The notes under the pieces are model-generated. The model saw only the letters and a program-made list of their open reading frames with translations, was not told the origin of the DNA and did no database searches. Shown one piece after another: positions 37,845 to 46,926 of a DNA stretch of 64,000 nucleotides. Numbering within the stretch: the first letter of the stretch is position 1; each line of letters opens with the position of its first letter. A program made the translations under genes and the position numbers. Source of the DNA: DATCJA01 sp963814955 (GTDB lineage: Bacteria > Acidobacteriota > Vicinamibacteria > Vicinamibacterales > UBA2999). Location of the stretch: positions 186,001-250,000 of the forward strand of contig CAWFEX010000008.1 of NCBI GenBank assembly GCA_963814955.1, read 5' to 3'.

Positions 37845-38622
37845 TCAGAACGCCCTGCTCTGACAGCCGTCCACCACGATCGACGTCCCGCTAATCCAGC
37901 TGGCGCGTGGTGAGCAGAGGAACGCCACGACGTCGCCGACCTCTTCGGGACGCCCGAAGCGTGCGAATGGAAGCTCGTGCCTGACAAACTCAGCAATCGC
38001 GGCCGGCTCTGCCTGCTGGCGACGCCACCATGAGCCGCCTTCAAAGAGAATCGAGCCCGGCGAGACGCTGTTCACGCGAATGTTCGAAGACGCCAGCTGC
38101 TGCGCGAGAGACTTGCCGAGGCTGATCTCGGCGGCCTTGACGGCGTTGTAGGTCATTCGTCCGCCCGCCTCGCGTCCGAAAATCGACGCGATGATCACAA
38201 CCGCTCCCCCACCGCGGCGCTGCATATGCGGCACTACCAGACGCGTCGCCCGGATTGCAGGAAACAATGTCTGGTCGATCGCCTCGCGCCACTGGTCGTC
38301 TGTGGTCTCCAGCAGCCCGCTGCCGCCCGCTAAACCCACGTTGTTGACGAGGATATCGATGCTTCCGAACCTGGCCGCCGTCCGCTCGACGACCAGCTGC
38401 ACGCCTTCGGACCGGCTGACATCGGCGGTCACGGCCAGAACGGCCGACTCGTCACCGGCGGCGTCGGCCACTTCGTTCGCTGCGTCGCGCAGACGAGCCT
38501 CACCGCGCGCGCAAAGGCACACGCGACAACCTTCGGCCGCCAGCGACTTTGCACTGGCCAGACCAAGTCCGCGGCTCGAGCCGGTCACGATCGCAACTTT
38601 GTTTTTCGAGATGCAGGTCCAT
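37845..38622 (-). CDS. short-chain dehydrogenase/reductase, frameshifted at a poly-A
   Basis: The SDR core is intact: 'KVAIVTGSSRGLGLASAKSL', 'ILVNNVGLAGGSG', the catalytic 'IIASIFGREAGGRMTYNAVK' (S and YxxxK) and 'RVNSVSPGSILFEG'. The start is ATG 38622, giving MDLHLE, but this is out of frame with the core; removing one A from the five-A run (T-run at 38602-38606) joins them as MDLHLENKVAIVTG, the classic SDR beginning. The open frame itself continues further upstream without a good start. Likely cofactor NADP(H) or NAD(H); substrate not known. Confidence 0.82.
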
Positions 38623-38790
38623 CGCTGAGCGATTGTATCTGAGCAGTTCGACGCGGCATGGCCCTCCGCGTGCATTTGTCTGGTGGCTACTGATGTCCGG
38701 CGCTGCTGAGAAATGTCGGGGCACGCGAAACAATGCACACTTCCCAGACGCAGTGTCGATTACATTAAGCTCGCCGAGGAGGGCTTTCGG

Positions 38791-39627
38791 ATGAGATGGC
38801 AGGGACGAGCACGCAGCGGCAATATCCAGGACCGTCGGGGCATGGGCATGGCGCTCCCGGTCGGCGGTGGCATTGGCGGCCTCGTGCTGCTTCTGCTGTT
38901 TTCTGCGCTGACGGGTCAGAGCCCTATCGACATCATCAACAGCTCGAATCCCGACAATACCACCGCGACCAGCGGCGTTCGAGACGACGATCCGCAGGCC
39001 GAGTTCGTGTCGGTCGTGCTTGCCGACACCGAAGAAACCTGGACCGAGATCTTCGCGCGGCAGGGGGCTACGTACCCGCCGCCAACGCTGGTCCTCTTCA
39101 CGGATGCGACACAGTCCGCGTGCGGAGTCGGCCAGTCAGCGATGGGCCCGTTCTACTGCCCCAGCGACCGGCAGGTGTATCTCGATCTGTCGTTTTTCCG
39201 CGACTTGGAAGCACGATTCGGCGCGCCGGGCGATTTCGCCCAGGCGTACGTCGTCGCGCACGAAGTGGGCCACCATGTGCAAACGGCGACCGGCGTGTCG
39301 TCTCGCGTGGCCAGCAGCCGGCAGTCCGGCAGCGAGCGCGAAGCAAACGCACTTTCGGTGAGGCAGGAGCTGCAGGCTGACTGTTACGCGGGCGTGTGGG
39401 GGCATTACGCGGCGAGGCGGGGGCTGCTCGAACCCGGCGACGCGGAAGAAGGGCTCCAGGCGGCCGCTGCCATCGGAGACGATCGTCTGCAGCAGCAGTC
39501 GCAGGGGCGCGTGGCTCCCGAATCATTCACCCACGGCTCCTCCGAACAGCGCGTTTTCTGGCTCAGGCGAGGTCTCGATTCGGGCCAGGTCGAGGCATGC
39601 GACACGTTCGCGCAGGGCAGCCGGTAA
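38791..39627 (+). CDS. ypfJ: YpfJ-type neutral zinc metallopeptidase
   Basis: A 278-residue protein starting at ATG 38791 after GAGGAGGG. The N-terminal part is cytoplasmic and Arg-rich ('MRWQGRARSGNIQDRRGM'), then one hydrophobic segment (GGIGGLVLLLLFSALTG), then the peptidase part with 'VVAHEVGHHVQTATGV' (HExxH, followed by a Glu in 'RQELQADCYAGVWGH'). The 'ACGVGQSAMGPFYCPSDRQVYLD' segment is diagnostic of the YpfJ family. It is probably a membrane-anchored periplasmic peptidase of unknown substrate. Confidence 0.9.
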   Translation: MRWQGRARSGNIQDRRGMGMALPVGGGIGGLVLLLLFSALTGQSPIDIINSSNPDNTTATSGVRDDDPQAEFVSVVLADTEETWTEIFARQGATYPPPTLVLFTDATQSACGVGQSAMGPFYCPSDRQVYLDLSFFRDLEARFGAPGDFAQAYVVAHEVGHHVQTATGVSSRVASSRQSGSEREANALSVRQELQADCYAGVWGHYAARRGLLEPGDAEEGLQAAAAIGDDRLQQQSQGRVAPESFTHGSSEQRVFWLRRGLDSGQVEACDTFAQGSR

Positions 39628-39658
39628 ACTCACGCCTCAGCAGCAATCAGCTGATTTG

Positions 39659-39718
39659 TCGCGCAGGCTGAAGCCTGCGCGATACATGATCCGTAACGCG
39701 CACTCTTTAGCGTGCGCG
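39659..39718. repeat. two hairpin repeats upstream of pntAA
   Basis: The first has arms GCGCAGGC (39661-39668) and GCCTGCGC (39673-39680) around TGAA, then GATAC. The second has arms CGCGCAC (39697-39703) and GTGCGCG (39712-39718) around a loop that includes TTTA. Stems differ but layout is shared with the family. The rest of this 188-base gap shows nothing else clear. Confidence 0.6.
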
Positions 39719-39815
39719 ACCGTCCCGCGCGATTTGCATAGACGCCGACATGAGGTCAGAATCTTAGTTCGCAGGGCATCGCGCTCTAGCGGGCCTCGAC
39801 CTGACCCTCATCCAT

Positions 39816-40958
39816 ATGCGCATCGGCGTACCAGCCGAAATCAGGCCCGGCGAAACGCGGATAGCCGCAACACCAGAAACCGTCGGCAAGTTCGTCCAGA
39901 AAGGCCATCACACCTGCGTGGTCCAGGCGAATGCGGGAGTCGCCGCGAGCGTCCCCGACGCCAGCTTCGAGGCAGCCGGGGCGGTCGTCGTACCGCACGC
40001 GGCCGACGTCTATTCGCAGTCCGACATCATCCTTAAAGTGCGAGCGCCGGAAGCGAGTGAGCTCTCTTTCCTGCGCCGCGGGTCGATTCTGATTGGACTT
40101 CTCAATCCTATCGACGACGCCGGCATCGAAAGACTGGCGGACACCGGCGTCACAGGCTTCGCGCTGGAAGCGGTGCCGCGCATCACCAGAGCACAAACAA
40201 TGGACGTGCTCTCCTCGCAGGCCAATATCGCAGGTTACAAAGCGGTGCTGATTGCGGCGAACGAATATCGCCGCTTCCTGCCGCTGCTGATGACGGCGGC
40301 AGGAACGGTGAAGGCGGCGCGCGTGCTCGTGCTTGGTGCCGGCGTCGCCGGACTGCAGGCAATCGCTACCGCCAAACGGCTGGGAGCCGTCGTCGAGGCT
40401 TTTGATGTGCGGCCCGCCGTCAAGGAGCAGGTGGAATCGCTGGGCGCCAAGTTCATTGAGGTGCCTGTTTCAGAGGCCGAGCGTGATCCGACGGAGACAG
40501 CCGGAGGCTACGCGCGCGAGATGAGCGATGAGTACAAGCGCCGTCAGGGGGCTCTGGTCGCCGAGCGTGCACGCGCGGCGGACATCATCATCACCACGGC
40601 GCTCGTGCCCGGCCGGCCCGCGCCGCTGCTGGTCTCTGAGGAAACCGTCAAATCGATGAAACCAGGATCAGTCATCGTCGATCTTGCCGTCGAACAGGGC
40701 GGCAACTGCGCGCTCACCGAGCGCGACCGCGTGATCGTCGCGCACGGCGTCCGAATCGTGGGCTACTCGAACCTGCCCGCGCTGCTCGCCGCCGACGCCA
40801 GCGCCCTGTACGCGCGAAATCTCCTGAACTTCGTCAATCTGCTGGTAGATCCGGCGACGGGGATGCTCAACGTCGACCGGAACGACGAGATCATCGCGGC
40901 GACGCTGGTCTGCATCGATGGGAGGCCGGCCCGCAAGCGCGAGACGTCACTGGCATGA
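39816..40958 (+). CDS. pntAA: NAD(P) transhydrogenase subunit alpha, part 1
   Basis: A 380-residue NAD(H)-binding dI component of proton-translocating transhydrogenase. 'IGVPAEIRPGETRIAATPET' opens it; 'RVLVLGAGVAGLQAIATAKR' is the Rossmann loop, and 'VEAFDVRPAVKEQVESLGAK' and 'VIVDLAVEQGGNC' are family hallmarks. Together with the two following genes it forms a three-polypeptide enzyme that couples hydride transfer from NADH to NADP+ to proton movement across the membrane. ATGA overlap with pntAB. Confidence 0.95.
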   Translation: MRIGVPAEIRPGETRIAATPETVGKFVQKGHHTCVVQANAGVAASVPDASFEAAGAVVVPHAADVYSQSDIILKVRAPEASELSFLRRGSILIGLLNPIDDAGIERLADTGVTGFALEAVPRITRAQTMDVLSSQANIAGYKAVLIAANEYRRFLPLLMTAAGTVKAARVLVLGAGVAGLQAIATAKRLGAVVEAFDVRPAVKEQVESLGAKFIEVPVSEAERDPTETAGGYAREMSDEYKRRQGALVAERARAADIIITTALVPGRPAPLLVSEETVKSMKPGSVIVDLAVEQGGNCALTERDRVIVAHGVRIVGYSNLPALLAADASALYARNLLNFVNLLVDPATGMLNVDRNDEIIAATLVCIDGRPARKRETSLA

Positions 40959-41266
40959 CTGAAGCCGTCGATCCCACAATCGTCAACATCACCGTCTTCG
41001 TCCTCGCCGTGTTCGTCGGGTATCACGTGGTCTGGAACGTCACGCCCGCGCTGCACACTCCACTCATGAGCGTCACCAATGCCATCAGCTCGGTGGTGGT
41101 GGTGGGCGCCATTCTGGCGGCCGGGTCGAGCACAGTGGGATTCGGGCCGCTGATTGGAGCAGTCGCCGTTGCCCTGGTCGCGGTCAACACGTTCGGCGGC
41201 TTCCTCGTGACCCAGCGGATGCTGGGCATGTTCAAGAAGAAAGAACGGAAGACGGAGCGCGAGTAG
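40955..41266 (+). CDS. pntAB: NAD(P) transhydrogenase subunit alpha, part 2
   Basis: A 103-residue membrane part with three to four hydrophobic helices ('NITVFVLAVFVGYHVVWNV', 'AISSVVVVGAILAAG', 'LIGAVAVALVAVNTFGGFLV') and the conserved 'VTPALHTPLMSVTNAISS' loop. It anchors the alpha subunits and contributes to the proton pathway. The polar tail FKKKERKTERE is normal for the family. It is coupled to pntAA by ATGA and lies five bases before pntB. Confidence 0.93.
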   Translation: MTEAVDPTIVNITVFVLAVFVGYHVVWNVTPALHTPLMSVTNAISSVVVVGAILAAGSSTVGFGPLIGAVAVALVAVNTFGGFLVTQRMLGMFKKKERKTERE

Positions 41267-41271
41267 GCGCG

Positions 41272-42672
41272 ATGTCCGCGAATTTCATCGCCATTTCCTA
41301 CCTCGTCGCCAGTGTCCTGTTCATCCTTTCTCTGAAGGGCCTCTCGCACCCGTTGACCGCGCGGCGCGGCAACGTCTTCGGCATCGTCGGAATGTCCATT
41401 GCCGTGGTGACCACGCTGGCCGTGACGCGGCGAATCGATACCGCGCTGGCGATGCTCGCGGCGGGAGGCGTGGTGGGCGTCTTCATTGCCAGACGCGTGC
41501 AGATGACGCAGATGCCCGAGCTCGTCGCCGCGATGCACTCGCTCGTCGGCCTGGCGGCGGTGCTGATTGCGATTGCTGTGCTGAACGATCCGCTCGCATT
41601 CAGCGTGGACTACCCGATCCCGGTCGTAAACCGCGTCGAGCTGTTCATCGGCACGTTGGTGGGAGCCATCACGTTTTCCGGATCGGTGATCGCGTTCGGC
41701 AAGCTTGCGGGGCTCGGGAAATATGGGCGACTGTTCTCCAGCGCTCCGGTCACGTTCAAGGGACAGCACCTGGTCAATCTGGCGCTGACGCTGCTCATGA
41801 TCGGAGCCGGCGTCGACTTCGTGAACGAGATCCCCGGCGAGCAGTGGCGGGCATTTCTCGCCATGACCGCGATCGCGTTCCTGCTGGGTGTCCTTATCAT
41901 CATTCCCATTGGCGGCGCCGACATGCCCGTCGTGATTTCGATGCTGAACAGCTATTCAGGGTGGGCAGCGGCTGGCATCGGATTCTCCCTCAACAACTCG
42001 ATGCTGATCATTGCCGGATCTCTTGTTGGATCGTCGGGCGCGATCCTCTCGTACATCATGTGCCGGGCCATGAACCGGTCGTTCTTCAGCGTCATCCTGG
42101 GTGGATTCGGAGGTGCCGAGGGCACGAATGCCGCGGACGATCGACGGCAGTCCGTGAAAGCGGGCTCAGCGGAGGATGCTGCGTTCCTTCTGGCCAACGC
42201 GGACAGCGTCGTCATCGTGCCGGGATATGGCCTGGCCGTCGGCCGCGCACAGCACGCCGTCAAAGAAATGGCCGACAAGCTCACCGCACGGGGCGTGAAC
42301 GTCCGTTATGCGATTCACCCCGTTGCGGGCAGGATGCCGGGCCATATGAACGTCCTGCTCGCCGAAGCCGAAGTGCCGTACGAGCAGGTGGTCGAAATGG
42401 AAGACATCAACAGCGATTTCGGATCCACCGACGTTGCATTCGTGCTCGGCGCCAACGACGTCGTCAATCCGCTGGCGGCGCAGCCGGGCAGTCCCATATA
42501 CGGCATGCCTATTCTCGAAGCGCACAAGGCGAGAACGGTCATCGTCAACAAACGTTCGATGGCCGCCGGTTATGCAGGCGTCGATAACCCGCTCTTCTAT
42601 ATGGACAGAACGATGATGGTGTTCGGCGATGCGAAAAAAATCGTCGAGGACATCGTCAAGGCACTGGAGTGA
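41272..42672 (+). CDS. pntB: NAD(P) transhydrogenase subunit beta
   Basis: A 466-residue protein whose first ~270 residues are about nine helices and whose last ~190 are the soluble NADP(H)-binding dIII. 'LVAAMHSLVGLAAVLIAIAV' in the membrane part carries the conserved proton-pathway His. In dIII, 'VVIVPGYGLAVGRAQHAVKE', 'VRYAIHPVAGRMPGHMNVLL' and 'VNKRSMAAGYAGVDNPLFY' bind NADP(H). Complete, ending just before a VOC gene. Confidence 0.95.
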   Translation: MSANFIAISYLVASVLFILSLKGLSHPLTARRGNVFGIVGMSIAVVTTLAVTRRIDTALAMLAAGGVVGVFIARRVQMTQMPELVAAMHSLVGLAAVLIAIAVLNDPLAFSVDYPIPVVNRVELFIGTLVGAITFSGSVIAFGKLAGLGKYGRLFSSAPVTFKGQHLVNLALTLLMIGAGVDFVNEIPGEQWRAFLAMTAIAFLLGVLIIIPIGGADMPVVISMLNSYSGWAAAGIGFSLNNSMLIIAGSLVGSSGAILSYIMCRAMNRSFFSVILGGFGGAEGTNAADDRRQSVKAGSAEDAAFLLANADSVVIVPGYGLAVGRAQHAVKEMADKLTARGVNVRYAIHPVAGRMPGHMNVLLAEAEVPYEQVVEMEDINSDFGSTDVAFVLGANDVVNPLAAQPGSPIYGMPILEAHKARTVIVNKRSMAAGYAGVDNPLFYMDRTMMVFGDAKKIVEDIVKALE

Positions 42673-42676
42673 CAAA

Positions 42677-43123
42677 ATGGCTGTAAGACCTGTTCCTGAG
42701 GGCTATCACACCGTCGTTCCGTACATCATCGCTGCGGATGCAGAAAAGCTGCTCACGTTCCTGAAGGCCGGATTGAACGCAAGGGAGACCGAGGTGATGC
42801 GGTATCCGGACGGCAGAATCTGGCATGGGGATGTTGTCATTGGCGACTCCCACGTGATGCTGTCTCAGGCCACCGAGCAACACCCGGCCATGGCGTCTAC
42901 GCTCTACCTGTATGTGCCCGACACCGACGCCGCGTATCGCGCCGCAATTGCCGCCGGCGCAACGTCGATCATGGAACCGGCCAATCAGTTCTATGGCGAC
43001 CGCAACGCGGGCGTCAAGGATTCAAACGGTAATTGCTGGTATTTCGGCACGCACGTCGAAGACGTCGCTCCCGAGGAGATGAAGCGCCGCCAGGCCGAAG
43101 AGGCGAAGAAGCGCCAGCGGTAG
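42677..43123 (+). CDS. VOC/PhnB-like glyoxalase-fold protein
   Basis: A 148-residue protein. ATG 42677 follows the pntB stop by four bases. 'TVVPYIIAADAEKLLTFLKA' and 'GDSHVMLSQATEQHP' with 'YLYVPDTDAAYRAAIAAGAT' and 'YGDRNAGVKDSNGNCWYFGT' are the two beta-alpha-beta modules of the PhnB/glyoxalase-bleomycin-resistance group. The tail is rich in Glu, Lys and Arg. Could be co-transcribed with pntAA-pntB by read-through. Ligand unknown; it lacks the full metal set of glyoxalase I as far as I can see. Confidence 0.8.
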   Translation: MAVRPVPEGYHTVVPYIIAADAEKLLTFLKAGLNARETEVMRYPDGRIWHGDVVIGDSHVMLSQATEQHPAMASTLYLYVPDTDAAYRAAIAAGATSIMEPANQFYGDRNAGVKDSNGNCWYFGTHVEDVAPEEMKRRQAEEAKKRQR

Positions 43124-43136
43124 CCGCGTCAGTCAT

Positions 43137-43167
43137 GTAGGGCCGACCTTAAGGTCGGCCCTGCTAC
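43137..43167. repeat. intergenic hairpin repeat
   Basis: GTAG, arms GGCCGACC (43141-43148) and GGTCGGCC (43153-43160) around TTAA, then CTGCTAC. It lies between convergent genes and its right end overlaps the stop of the cystathionine beta-synthase gene. Confidence 0.75.
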
Positions 43168-44549
43168 ATCAACACGCGAATGACGTCCGACCGCGTGATG
43201 ATGAACGTCTTGTCGGTCTTGAAATCGCGGAGGAGGACAGCCGGGTTCTCTGGCGTAATCATCGTCGACAGAAGCTCCACTGGCGTGGAAATGTCGACGA
43301 ACGGAAACGCCGGCTGCATGATCGATTCGATCGGCTTCTTCTTGATTGCCGGATTGCGGACGAATTCGTTATACAGGTGCGCTTCATTGAGAGAGCCGAC
43401 GACGCGTCCGTTGCGAGTGACCGAGAGCTGCGAGAAGTCGTGGTCGCTCATGATCCGGATGGCTTCCTCAACGGGCCGGGACGCCTCAATCGCGTAAAGC
43501 TCGCCAGATACGCCGAGCGCCACGAGATCGCGCGCGGTCATGCCGGTGATCTCGAGGAACCCTTTCGACCGCATCCACTCGTCGTTGTACATCTTCGCGA
43601 GATAGCGCGAACCATGGTCGTGAAAAATCACGACTACCACATCAGCCTTGCTGAAGTTGTCGCGCAGCTGAAGCAGCCCCGCCATCGCCGAGCCGGCTGA
43701 ATTGCCGGCAAAGATGCCCTCTTCGCGCGTGATGCGCCGCGTCATGATCGCGGCATCCTTGTCGGTGACCTTTTCAAAATGGTCGATGACGTCGAAATCG
43801 ACGTTCGCCGGCAGGAAGTCCTCGCCAATCCCTTCGGTGATGTAGGGGTAGATCTCGTTCTTGTCGAAAATGCCGGTCTCTTTGTACTTCTTGAACACCG
43901 AACCGTAGGTGTCGATTCCCCATACCTTGACGCGCGGATTGCGTTCCTTCAGGTACCTGCCAACACCGCTGATCGTCCCGCCCGTGCCGACTCCGCACAC
44001 GAGATGGGTTACGCGGCCTTCGGTCTGCTGCCAGATTTCGGGTCCGGTCTGCTCGTAATGTGCGCGGGTATTCGACAGGTTGTCGTATTGATTCGCCTTC
44101 CATGAGTTCGGTATCTCACGCGCCAGCCGTGAAGACACCGAGTAGTAGGAACGCGGATCTTCGGGATCGACGTTGGTCGGGCAGACGATCACTTCGGCGC
44201 CGAATGCCCTGAGCGCGTCGATTTTTTCCTTCGACTGCTTGTCGGTGGTCGTGAAGACGCACTTGTAGCCCTTGACCACGGCGGCGATGGCCAGCCCCAT
44301 TCCGGTATTGCCGGACGTGCCTTCGATGATCGTGCCGCCCGGCTTGAGCAGACCCGCCTTCTCCGCGTCTTCGATCATGGCCACCGCCATGCGGTCTTTG
44401 ATCGAGTTTCCTGGATTGAACGTTTCGATCTTCGCGAACACGTCGGCGTCGATCAGCCCGCGGGTAATCGCATGGATGCGAACGAGCGGTGTGTTGCCGA
44501 TGGCGTCGAGAATCGTGTCGCAGACCTTGCTGCCTGAAGGATTGGCCAC
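43164..44549 (-). CDS. pyridoxal-phosphate-dependent cystathionine beta-synthase with CBS pair
   Basis: A 461-residue protein. The N-terminal catalytic fold has 'NTPLVRIHAITRGL', the PLP lysine in 'ETFNPGNSIKDRMAVAMIED', 'IIEGTSGNTGMGLAIAAVVK' and 'HLVCGVGTGGTISGVGRYLK'. The last ~130 residues form two CBS domains ('ASRPVEEAIRIMSDHDFSQL', 'FPFVDISTPVELLSTMI') that may bind adenine nucleotide. The reaction is condensation of serine with homocysteine, or H2S release from cysteine. A start at GTG 44549 avoids a G-rich tandem repeat further upstream. Confidence 0.92.
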   Translation of the reverse strand: MANPSGSKVCDTILDAIGNTPLVRIHAITRGLIDADVFAKIETFNPGNSIKDRMAVAMIEDAEKAGLLKPGGTIIEGTSGNTGMGLAIAAVVKGYKCVFTTTDKQSKEKIDALRAFGAEVIVCPTNVDPEDPRSYYSVSSRLAREIPNSWKANQYDNLSNTRAHYEQTGPEIWQQTEGRVTHLVCGVGTGGTISGVGRYLKERNPRVKVWGIDTYGSVFKKYKETGIFDKNEIYPYITEGIGEDFLPANVDFDVIDHFEKVTDKDAAIMTRRITREEGIFAGNSAGSAMAGLLQLRDNFSKADVVVVIFHDHGSRYLAKMYNDEWMRSKGFLEITGMTARDLVALGVSGELYAIEASRPVEEAIRIMSDHDFSQLSVTRNGRVVGSLNEAHLYNEFVRNPAIKKKPIESIMQPAFPFVDISTPVELLSTMITPENPAVLLRDFKTDKTFIITRSDVIRVLM

Positions 44550-44564
44550 GCGACGATCATTACA

Positions 44565-44596
44565 GGGGGAAGGGGGAAGGGGGAAGGGGGAAGGGG
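44565..44596. repeat. tandem 7-bp repeat GGGGGAA, about 4.6 copies
   Basis: Four perfect units and a final GGGG lie just upstream of the cystathionine beta-synthase start. The G-runs on the plus strand could form a quadruplex; on the other strand it is a C-rich leader. Slippage could alter leader length. Confidence 0.8.
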
Positions 44597-44674
44597 TCGG
44601 GCGGATCCTCTCGGACCCGCCAGACACGTCGAGGGAGCCAGAAAAAGGGGCGGCAGAGCCGCCCTCAAGCTGGT

Positions 44675-45250
44675 TTATCCACCAACGCGGAGGTTGTTGA
44701 CCACGCGCGTCACGCCCTCGGTACCGCGCGCCATCGTGACCGCACGATCCGCCTCGGCCTTGGACGCCACGTTGCCGGTCAGCGTGACAACCCCGTCGCT
44801 CGTGTCGACGTCGATCTTCAGACCACTCACGCTGGAATCCGCCAGGAACTTGGCCTTGACCGCCGAGGTGATGGCGGCGTCGCCGACCGCGGTCCCGGCT
44901 CGCTCCGCTGCACTCTCGACCTCGTTTGTGGCTTCGCGCCCTTCCCGCTCGATATCGTCACGGAGTCCCCCTGTCGGCGCGGTCGCGGTTACGGTGATGT
45001 TGTCCACCACATCGCGCACCCCATCGGTATTGCGCGCGATCTGCTCAGCCCGCTCCTTCGCAAGCGACGAATCGACGTCACCGCTGAGCGTCACCACACC
45101 GTTGCTCGTATCGACGTCAATCTGATAGGCCTTGACGTTGTCGTCCGCGGCCATCTTCGACTTCACGTTCGTCGTAATACCCGCATCGGTCTGCGCGCAC
45201 GCCACGGTTAGGGCGGCCGCTCCGATGAGGGCGGCGAATTTCTGCAGCAT
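44675..45250 (-). CDS. lipoprotein with two BON domains
   Basis: A 191-residue protein. ATG 45250 has AGGAGG five bases upstream. 'LIGAAALTVACAQ' is a lipobox, so the protein is probably lipidated on Cys near residue 18. Two BON domains follow, each with the 'DVDTSxGVVTLxGxV' signature ('IDVDTSNGVVTLSGDV', and 'IDVDTSDGVVTLTGNV') and ending with 'GVxxVxxN'. BON domains bind phospholipid and typify osmotically induced periplasmic proteins such as OsmY. The linker is highly charged (DIEREGREATNEVESAAER). Confidence 0.9.
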   Translation of the reverse strand: MLQKFAALIGAAALTVACAQTDAGITTNVKSKMAADDNVKAYQIDVDTSNGVVTLSGDVDSSLAKERAEQIARNTDGVRDVVDNITVTATAPTGGLRDDIEREGREATNEVESAAERAGTAVGDAAITSAVKAKFLADSSVSGLKIDVDTSDGVVTLTGNVASKAEADRAVTMARGTEGVTRVVNNLRVGG

Positions 45251-45407
45251 CACAACCTCCTGAAAGTTCAGCAGTACTCACACGTTCCGTGAGCATCCGC
45301 CGTACCAAACGGGAAACAGCAGAGCGCAGAACTCGTCAGAAAAGCTGTTAGGGCGGTGAAGTTGAACCTGGACCTTGAACCTGAACCTGAACCGAACGTT
45401 GCTGCCT

Positions 45408-46157
45408 TTAGTGCGTCATCGCATAGACGATGTAGTTCACGCCCAGGCGATAGGCATCATTGGTGGGATCGCTGCCGTACAGCCCCTCGGCCGACCATTC
45501 CCAGTAATCGCCGAGATCGTTGTTCCAGTTGGCCAGCGCCAGCATGCGCCCCGTCGGGTCGTTGTTGTCGAACAACCCCCAGAACGAAGGCGGCACATTC
45601 ACCGTCGGATGCGGCACATCAAGATGCTTGATGTTGAAAAACGACTGAAACACCGGATGCGAAACGTCCAGCCTGATGAAATGATGATCGGGAAGCGCGC
45701 GCTTCATTTGAGCCACCATGTTCCGCCAGTGGCCGTCGCCCTCGAAGTCATCAAAGATAATCAGGCCGCCTTTGAGAAGGTATTCGCGCAGGTTCTTCGC
45801 CTCGGCATCGTTGCTCGCCCAGTAGCCGGGCTCCGACATGTAGATGACCGGGTTCTCGAAGATGCGCGAATCGTCAAGATCGAGAATGTTGCTGCCATCC
45901 TTCCGCACGCGCATGTTCGTGATGTAGTCGAGAATCTCTGCGAAGTTCCGTTCTGCCGTCGGATAGTCGTGCTCCCAGCCGCCACCGCCGAAGCTTCCGA
46001 GGTTCGCCCCGTAGCGGATGCGCGTGAACACGAAGTGGCTGTCGTAGTCCACAGTAGGCGTCTGCCGCGACCGTCTGAACCCGCTCTGGCCGGTGGCCAC
46101 GACCGGGAGCAGAAGCGCGACGATCAGCAACGATGCGAGCGCAAAGGAACGAGACAT
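45408..46157 (-). CDS. DUF4159 protein (paralogue C)
   Basis: A 249-residue exported protein with an N-terminal hydrophobic segment (LASLLIVALLLPVVATGQ). The DUF4159 core has 'DYDSHFVFTRIRYGANLGSF', 'GGGGWEHDYPTAERNFAEIL', 'YLLKGGLIIFDDFEGDGHW', 'LPDHHFIRLDVSHPVFQSFF' and ends 'RLGVNYIVYAMTH'. The fold of related proteins is GATase-like. It is the last of three DUF4159 genes in a row and very similar to paralogue B 9 bases upstream. Function unknown; linked to the MoxR block. Confidence 0.85.
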   Translation of the reverse strand: MSRSFALASLLIVALLLPVVATGQSGFRRSRQTPTVDYDSHFVFTRIRYGANLGSFGGGGWEHDYPTAERNFAEILDYITNMRVRKDGSNILDLDDSRIFENPVIYMSEPGYWASNDAEAKNLREYLLKGGLIIFDDFEGDGHWRNMVAQMKRALPDHHFIRLDVSHPVFQSFFNIKHLDVPHPTVNVPPSFWGLFDNNDPTGRMLALANWNNDLGDYWEWSAEGLYGSDPTNDAYRLGVNYIVYAMTH

Positions 46158-46166
46158 GAGCCGCGA

Positions 46167-46922
46167 TCAGTGGGTCATTGCGTACACGATGTAGTTCACA
46201 CCCAGCCGGTACGCGTCGTTCGTGGGATCAGGGTTGAACAGACCCTCCGCAGACCATTCCCAGTACTCCGCCAGGTCGTTGTTCCAATTGGCCAGCGCGA
46301 TCATCCGGCGCGACGGATCGTTCTGCTCGAACATCGCCATGTAGCGGGGCACCACGCGAACCGACGGGTGCGGCACATCCAGCGTGCGGATGTCGAAGAA
46401 CGCGTGGAATATCGGGTGGTCCACCGTGATCGGCATGAAGCGGTGGTCGGGCAGCGCCTGTGCCATCTGCGCCGTCATGTTCTGCCAGTGTCCATCGCCC
46501 TCGAAATCGTCAAAGATGATGAACCCGCCTTTGAGCAGATGCGCCCGCAGGTTTACGGCCTCGCTGGCGGTGATCCTCCAGTACCCTGGCTCCGACACAT
46601 AGATGATCGGGTTCTCGAAGATGCCTGCATCGTCGAGATCGAAGACGTTCGTGCCGTCGAGCCGGACCCGCATGTTGGTGATGTACTCGAGGATGGCAGC
46701 GAGGTTTCGATCGGCCATCGGATAATCATGCGCCCAGCTGCCCCCGCCAAATCGGCCGAAACCCGACCCGTAACTGATGCGGGTAAACACGAAATTGCTG
46801 TCGTAGTCGACCGTCGCCTCGGTCTGACGCGAAGACCGCCTCAGCGCGCCTTGTCCGGCGGCCAGAATCGGCAGGAGAAGGGCCACAACAAGCAGCGATG
46901 CGGGCAGCACCTTCGTTCGCAT
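46167..46922 (-). CDS. DUF4159 protein (paralogue B)
   Basis: A 251-residue exported DUF4159 protein, nearly the same as paralogue C over its length: 'DYDSNFVFTRISYGSGFGRF', 'SWAHDYPMADRNLAAILEYI', 'LLKGGFIIFDDFEGDGHWQN' and 'EGLFNPDPTNDAYRLGVNYI'. The signal sequence is 'LLVVALLLPILAAGQGALRR'. Only four bases separate it from paralogue A and nine from paralogue C, indicating one transcript and recent tandem duplication. Confidence 0.85.
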   Translation of the reverse strand: MRTKVLPASLLVVALLLPILAAGQGALRRSSRQTEATVDYDSNFVFTRISYGSGFGRFGGGSWAHDYPMADRNLAAILEYITNMRVRLDGTNVFDLDDAGIFENPIIYVSEPGYWRITASEAVNLRAHLLKGGFIIFDDFEGDGHWQNMTAQMAQALPDHRFMPITVDHPIFHAFFDIRTLDVPHPSVRVVPRYMAMFEQNDPSRRMIALANWNNDLAEYWEWSAEGLFNPDPTNDAYRLGVNYIVYAMTH

Positions 46923-46926
46923 GACG

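Noticed and set aside
44550..44674. Riboswitch upstream of the cystathionine beta-synthase gene
   Set aside because: The leader is dominated by the GGGGGAA repeat; I see no SAM or SAH riboswitch core.
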